A stretch of 64,000 nt of DNA, from contig CAUYUJ010001741.1 of assembly GCA_963575745.1 (NCBI GenBank), forward strand, positions 1 to 64,000. The letters run 5' to 3'. Every line of letters begins with the position of its first letter. The stretch's first letter is position 1. Positions 63,610-64,000 of the stretch are shown in pieces. The position numbers and the translations under genes were made by a program. The notes beneath the pieces are model-generated. The model was given only the letters and a program-made list of their open reading frames with translations, was not told the DNA's origin and ran no database searches. This stretch comes from Prorocentrum cordatum. Its lineage: Eukaryota > Sar > Dinophyceae > Prorocentrales > Prorocentraceae.

Positions 63610-64000
63610 TCCCCCTTGGTCCCCCTCGGTCCCCCTCGGTCCCGCCCTCGGCCCTCGTCGTCCTCCTCGGTCCTCTCCCGTCGATCCCCCTCTTCGGCCC
63701 CCCCTCGGTCCCCCCTGGTCCCCCTCGATCCTCTCCCTCGGCCTCCCTCGATCCTCCCCCTCGATCCCCTTCGCCCCCCTCGATACCCCTTCCTCTCCTT
63801 CGATCCTCCGCCTCGGTCCCCCTCGGTCCCCTACGATCCGCCCCCATCCATCCTCCCCCTCAGTCGCCCTCTGTCGACCCCCTCGGTCTCCCTCGATCCT
63901 CCCCCGTCGGTTCCCCCTCGATCCTCCCCCTTCGGGCCCCCTCATTCCCCTCGGGCCCCCCTCGGTCCTCCCCCTCAGCTCCCGTTGAACCGACCCCTCG
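63610..64000. repeat. TCCCCCTCGG-type minisatellite to window end
   Basis: Pyrimidine-rich words of 10-13 bases (GGTCCCCCTC, GATCCTCCCCCTC) run to the last base of the window. Open frames over it are artefacts. Confidence 0.9.

Overview
The window looks like nuclear DNA of a dinoflagellate, of the Prorocentrum/Symbiodiniaceae kind. This rests on the type of Ty1/copia polyproteins, GC-rich sequence packed with simple repeats, intron-containing genes mostly on one strand, splice sites of the AG|GT...AG type, and a probable degenerate spliced-leader relic. Nothing bacterial (operons, Shine-Dalgarno sites) is visible. The assignment is from sequence reading only; no search was run.

Layout. 1-12780 (-): a very large, decayed Ty1/copia-like element. 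Reading 5'->3' on the minus strand it has a 217-bp LTR, leader, coiled-coil ORF, Gag with CCCH zinc fingers, DSG protease, integrase, a reverse transcriptase that lost its catalytic core, RNase H, and then more than 1,400 residues of unrecognised protein that runs off the window start. Its LTR edge abuts 12781-14452 (+), the remnant of a DIRS-like element (RNase H tail plus tyrosine recombinase), so the copia element seems to have inserted into it. 14453-20170: repeats (160-bp direct pair, AAT, 36-bp and GGA arrays) and little else. 20177-42000 (-): exon-like blocks of unrecognised host genes, with long repeat-rich introns or spacers between them. One block carries a Cys-rich zinc-binding module; two others belong together in what I take to be a dinoflagellate-expanded family. 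42642-43064 (-): an Ala-rich ORF directly behind the spliced-leader-like relic. 44.5-52.7 kb: minisatellite and satellite territory, including a non-LTR-type RNase H pseudogene, an inverted pair of 16-bp arrays and a 1.5-kb 12-bp array with a 252-bp higher-order unit. 52936-53910 (-): an unrecognised ORF with a possible OB-fold. 53950-62307 (+): a second, better preserved copia element: Gag (CCHC), protease, a cytosine-methyltransferase-like domain, integrase, complete RT and RNase H, and a C-terminal membrane segment, broken only by frame changes. 62.1-64 kb: 66-bp hairpin repeats, 23-bp repeats and a C/T-rich minisatellite to the end.

How it works together: the window is mainly a graveyard of three retroelement classes (copia, DIRS, non-LTR) between sparse host exons. 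The two copia elements each carry material that is not standard for Ty1/copia: a methyltransferase-like domain and a membrane tail in one, a >1,400-residue extension in the other. These are the most novel content.
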